Shown one piece after another: positions 61,058 through 64,000 of a stretch of DNA of 64,000 nucleotides (its first letter is position 1; each line of letters begins with the position of its first letter). Below the pieces are notes generated by a model that worked only from the letters and a program-made list of their open reading frames with translations, had not been told where the DNA came from and searched no databases. A program made the translations under genes and the position numbers. Origin of the DNA: CAZLMW01 sp964560875 (GTDB lineage: Bacteria > Myxococcota_A > UBA9042); assembly GCA_964560875.1 (NCBI GenBank), contig CAZLMW010000017.1, forward strand, positions 1 through 64,000, given 5' to 3'.

Positions 61058-62344
61058 ATGAACCATTTCGAGCTGAAGGACGGCGTCTTGCACGCCGAGG
61101 GCGTGTCCATCGAGCGCATCGCCGAAGAAGTCGGCACACCCGTCTACATCTATTCGCGCGCGACGCTCGTCCGCCATTTCCGCGTCATGCAGCGCGCGTT
61201 TTCCGACATCGACCACACCATCTGTTACGCGGTCAAAGCCAACAGCAACATCGCCGTGCTGCAGCTGCTAGCGAAACTGGGTTCGGGCTTCGACATCGTC
61301 TCGGACGGCGAGCTGCGGCGTGTGCTGTTCGCAGGCGGAGACCCCAAGAAGGTCGTCTTCTCCGGGGTCGGCAAGACGCGCGAAGAGGTCAAATCGGCGC
61401 TCAAGGCCGGCATCCTCTGCATCAACATCGAGTCGGCGTTTGAAATCGACCTCGTCGAGGCGGTCGCGGCGAAGATGGGCCTCGTGGCGCCGGTCAGCCT
61501 GCGCGTCAATCCCGATGTCGACGCCAAGACCCACGAATACATCGCCACGGGGCTGTCCAGTAACAAGTTCGGCGTGCCGATGGCCGACGCGCTCGAACTC
61601 TACCGCCGGATTCACGCGTCGCCGCACATGGACGCGTTCGGTGTCGATTGCCATATCGGCTCGCAGATCACCGAGGTCGACCCGCTGATCGAAGCCATGG
61701 ACCGCATGCTCGGCCTGGTGGACCAGCTGCGCGCCGATGGTATGGACATCCACCATCTCGATATGGGCGGCGGGCTCGGCATCCGCTACCGCGACGAGAC
61801 CCCGTTGACCCCCAAGGCCCTCGGCGAAGCCTACGCGGCCCGCCTCAAGCCGCGTGGATTGCGACTCGTGGTCGAACCAGGCCGCGTCATTTGCGGCAAC
61901 GCGGGCGTCCTCGTGATGCGTGTGCTGGGCGACAAGACCAACGGCGACAAGCGATTCTGTGTGGTCGACGCCGCGATGAACGACAACATCCGGCCCTCGC
62001 TCTACAAGGCCTACCAGGGCATCGACGCCGTCAAACCGCGCCCCGGCCACACGGTCACCGTCGACATCGTCGGCCCCGTGTGTGAGAGCGGCGATTTCTT
62101 CGCCAGGGATCGCGAGGTGTCACCGTTCGAGGCCGGGGATCTGGTCGCGATGCGCAGCTGCGGGGCCTACGGGTTCACCATGGCGAGCAACTACAACAGC
62201 CGTCCCCGTCCCGCCGAAGTGATGGTGCACGGCGACTGCTACACGGTGATCCGGCGGCGCGAATCGGCGGCCGATCTATTCGCGCTCGAACAGCGCCTCG
62301 ATGATGACTGGTCCGGCCTGCGGGCCGATGACGCCGCGGTCTGA
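61058..62344 (+). CDS. lysA: diaminopimelate decarboxylase
   Basis: PLP enzyme, last step of lysine synthesis. The protein is 428 aa. Fold type III barrel with the PLP lysine K60 in CYAVKANSN. DCHIGSQITEVDP and the glycine loop DMGGGLGIRY bind the cofactor phosphate, EPGRVICGNAG follows, and GPVCESGDFF carries the active-site Cys from the neighbouring subunit. GGAG lies eight bases before the ATG. It is 44 bp after the barrel gene, but no functional link is evident. Confidence 0.97.
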   Translation: MNHFELKDGVLHAEGVSIERIAEEVGTPVYIYSRATLVRHFRVMQRAFSDIDHTICYAVKANSNIAVLQLLAKLGSGFDIVSDGELRRVLFAGGDPKKVVFSGVGKTREEVKSALKAGILCINIESAFEIDLVEAVAAKMGLVAPVSLRVNPDVDAKTHEYIATGLSSNKFGVPMADALELYRRIHASPHMDAFGVDCHIGSQITEVDPLIEAMDRMLGLVDQLRADGMDIHHLDMGGGLGIRYRDETPLTPKALGEAYAARLKPRGLRLVVEPGRVICGNAGVLVMRVLGDKTNGDKRFCVVDAAMNDNIRPSLYKAYQGIDAVKPRPGHTVTVDIVGPVCESGDFFARDREVSPFEAGDLVAMRSCGAYGFTMASNYNSRPRPAEVMVHGDCYTVIRRRESAADLFALEQRLDDDWSGLRADDAAV

Positions 62345-62422
62345 GATTTCACAAAATCCGGCGAGATTCTACGTTCAACGGCCGATCGATCCGGGCCCAA
62401 CCCGGCGGTTCGTGCACGATAA

Positions 62423-62463
62423 ACCACGCATTCTCCGTACAAACTGCGCATCGAATGCGTGGT
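62423..62463. promoter_or_regulatory. perfect 11 bp inverted repeat upstream of the pilin operon
   Basis: Arms ACCACGCATTC (62423-62433) and GAATGCGTGGT (62453-62463) with a 19-base spacer, about 100 bases before the first pilin start. No U-tract follows, so it is more like an operator or an mRNA leader hairpin than a terminator. A weaker CCGGG-CCCGG repeat lies shortly upstream. Confidence 0.55.
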
Positions 62464-62560
62464 AATTATGGCCTGCATCGACAAACCGTCCATAATTCAG
62501 CTAGTTGGGAGCGAGTCGCGATGGCACGGCCCTTGCTCACTATCCCCCTGGAGTTTCCGG

Positions 62561-63190
62561 ATGCCAACGCCACCTGCCACGAATCGATCTGAACTCGGCA
62601 CGACCCTCATGGAGCTCATGATGGGCCTGGTCGTGCTCATGGTCGTGATGATGATCGCCATGCCGCTTACGTCGTCGTTGTTGCGTGAACTGAACCTCCG
62701 GTCCGCGGCCGAAGACCTCGTCTATGCCGCCGAGCTCGCCCGCAGCCGTGCCCGCAGCAATCGGCGCGCGTACGGCCTCTTCGTGGGCACCGGCGGGCTG
62801 GTCGATGACAAGCTGATCGGGACCGTGTTGCAGGGCACAAGTACGGCGTGCTCTTCGGTACCGGCCGGCAAGCAAGTCCACGACTTCGACTACTCCAAGA
62901 ACAACAAGTTCGGCCGCCCCGAGGTGCTCATCGCCAAGAAGGCCCCCGGCGACTTCCAAAACGCCAACGTCTTCATCTGCTTCAAGCCCGACGGACGGGT
63001 GCTCAACGGCCTCTCCGCCATGCCCTTGTCGCCCCCCAGCGGGTCTACCTTCGCGGCGGGAGAGGCCTTCTTCGAGCTCGTCCGCGTCTCCGACCAGGGC
63101 GCCAAGATCGGCAACCGCCTGCAGGTTCAGATCACCTACAGCGGCAACGCGCGCATCACGCACGGCTACAACCTCAACGACCTGAAATAG
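62561..63190 (+). CDS. minor pseudopilin, FimT/GspH-like
   Basis: 209 aa. The class III leader ends at Gly13, and prepilin peptidase would cut G/TTLMELMMG, leaving Glu at position +5. The hydrophobic N-terminal helix (GLVVLMVVMMIAM) is followed by LRSAAEDLVYAAELARSRARSNRR, typical of FimT/GspH proteins, then a beta-rich globular part. Such minor pilins prime pilus or type II pseudopilus assembly. GGAG lies seven bases before the ATG. It is the first gene of a run of three. Confidence 0.85.
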   Translation: MPTPPATNRSELGTTLMELMMGLVVLMVVMMIAMPLTSSLLRELNLRSAAEDLVYAAELARSRARSNRRAYGLFVGTGGLVDDKLIGTVLQGTSTACSSVPAGKQVHDFDYSKNNKFGRPEVLIAKKAPGDFQNANVFICFKPDGRVLNGLSAMPLSPPSGSTFAAGEAFFELVRVSDQGAKIGNRLQVQITYSGNARITHGYNLNDLK

Positions 63191-63196
63191 CGACAG

Positions 63197-63868
63197 ATGA
63201 AACCCGACGTCCCCACGACTGCCTTGGCGAAGATGCGCTCCCGGATCGCAGGATTTACGACGTTTTGGCGACGAAGCCGGTCTCACAGCCCAGATTCTCG
63301 GGGTTTTTCGCTGATCGAGCTGCTCTTGTCCGCAGCGATCGCGACGACGGGCATGTACGCGAGCTTGTCGCTGTGTTTGTCGGCCCTCAAAGGCAATACG
63401 GAGATGCGCGACTCCGCGATCGCGCTGACCTACGCCGAACACCTGCTGAGCACCATCCAGGGTGAGTCGGTGATGTGGCAAACGAAGACCGACAGCGTTC
63501 CCGGCCGATTCCTGCGCCACCTGCCCGTGCCCGCCGCGACCGGCCAATCGACCGGGTGGAAAGTGCTGCAGATGAACCCGTTCGCCACCGACAAGCGGGT
63601 CGGCGACATGGGCGACGACTCGCACTTGTACGACGCCGGGATGCTCTTTGCGCTGCCCAGCGAGCAACGGCCGCGCTACTGCACGCAGTACCGGCTTACA
63701 TGGGTCACGCCGGACCTTTTCCGGGCCGAGGTTCGAGTCGGATGGTCGCGCCCGCACGTGCCCGTCGATAAATACCGGGCCTGCCCAACCGCGATGTTCG
63801 ATGACATCGGCAACGTCGTGTCCGTGTCGATGCCAGCGATGGTGATGAAGAATGTCTACGCGCAATAA
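63197..63868 (+). CDS. minor pseudopilin, PilV/GspI-like
   Basis: 223 aa. A long leader of 36 residues precedes the cleavage site G/FSLIELLLS, with Glu at +5. A helix and a small globular domain follow. The TYAEHLLSTIQGE segment after the helix resembles PilV/GspI proteins. It starts six bases after the FimT-like gene and overlaps the next by 17 bases. Confidence 0.82.
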   Translation: MKPDVPTTALAKMRSRIAGFTTFWRRSRSHSPDSRGFSLIELLLSAAIATTGMYASLSLCLSALKGNTEMRDSAIALTYAEHLLSTIQGESVMWQTKTDSVPGRFLRHLPVPAATGQSTGWKVLQMNPFATDKRVGDMGDDSHLYDAGMLFALPSEQRPRYCTQYRLTWVTPDLFRAEVRVGWSRPHVPVDKYRACPTAMFDDIGNVVSVSMPAMVMKNVYAQ

Positions 63869-64000
63869 GGCGACGCCGCCGGTGCACCGCGTTGTCGCGG
63901 CGGGAAACCCGTCCGAGCGCGGCTTCAACATGATCGAGCTGGCCATGGCGATGGGGATTGCGTCCGTCGTGTTCATGTCGATCACGGCGCTCTATGCGTA
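63852..64000 (+). CDS. minor pseudopilin, PilW/GspJ-like, cut by the window end
   Basis: 49 residues visible. Leader, then the prepilin site G/FNMIELAMAMGIAS with Glu at +5, then the start of the hydrophobic helix. By operon order after FimT- and PilV-like genes it should be the PilW/GspJ member. The ATG at 63852 lies inside the previous gene's end, so it is translationally coupled. Confidence 0.8.
   Translation, partial: MSTRNKATPPVHRVVAAGNPSERGFNMIELAMAMGIASVVFMSITALYA

Overview
The window is a high-GC (roughly 65 percent) bacterial chromosome segment, densely coded, with genes on both strands and long antisense shadow frames. The mix of housekeeping genes with secreted lipoproteins rich in thrombospondin type 3, MopE-like (CDGxDNDCDG) and Kazal-like repeats, a protein ending in a MYXO-CTERM-like tail, FGE-fold lipoproteins and Sel1/TPR lipoproteins points to Myxococcota or a related deltaproteobacterial lineage. 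This is inferred from gene style, not from a marker search. A run of exactly 100 N (48705-48804) inside a repeat shows a draft assembly.

Layout. 1-6.4 kb: aspS, then on the minus strand an operon cysK-cysE-folD-gcvT-gcvH joining serine/cysteine synthesis to one-carbon metabolism. 6.5-11.1 kb: a lipoprotein, then minus-strand genes for a YbjN-like protein, a short-form glucan phosphorylase and a GMC oxidoreductase. 11.3-15.3 kb: TPR lipoprotein, folC and two overlapping FGE-fold proteins. 15.3-18 kb (minus): a small DUF1232-like membrane protein, a PLD-family lipoprotein and an SGNH hydrolase. 18.1-19.2 kb: a Y1/REP-associated tyrosine transposase. 19.2-25 kb: a near-consensus promoter reads into rplC (L3), which stands alone and heads a tightly packed run with an unknown gene, hemD, hemL, a histidine kinase and a response regulator. 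25-28.4 kb: an operator-like repeat region and guaB-guaA. 28.5-33.6 kb: a Sel1-like lipoprotein and a divergent MopE-like surface protein whose start codons are 15 bp apart, then a LonB-like protease. 33.8-37.6 kb (minus): argS followed by a SPOR coiled-coil protein. 37.9-42 kb: a UDP-glucuronate decarboxylase-like SDR, rpmB, an MBL-fold hydrolase, a GYF-domain protein and an aldo/keto reductase. 42-44 kb (minus): an MlaE-type permease and prfB with an intact programmed +1 frameshift.

44-53.2 kb: a Kazal-like lipoprotein and two large paralogous amidohydrolase/TSP3 lipoproteins facing each other across a repeat cluster, the assembly gap and a tRNA-Lys/tRNA-Glu pair. 53.3-59 kb (minus): tatA, a frameshifted cytochrome c gene, and an operon cysteine desulfurase-mnmA-mtaB-rnc that carries sulfur from cysteine into tRNA. 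59-64 kb: an outer-membrane barrel protein, lysA and the start of a minor pilin operon (FimT/GspH-, PilV- and PilW-like; the last is cut by the window end).

The less ordinary signals are the rplC-led hem/two-component operon, short 15-17 bp tandem duplications at or next to stop codons at four gene ends, a repeated quasi-palindrome upstream of guaB, the prfB recoding site, and palindromic repeats in the same window as a REP-type transposase.
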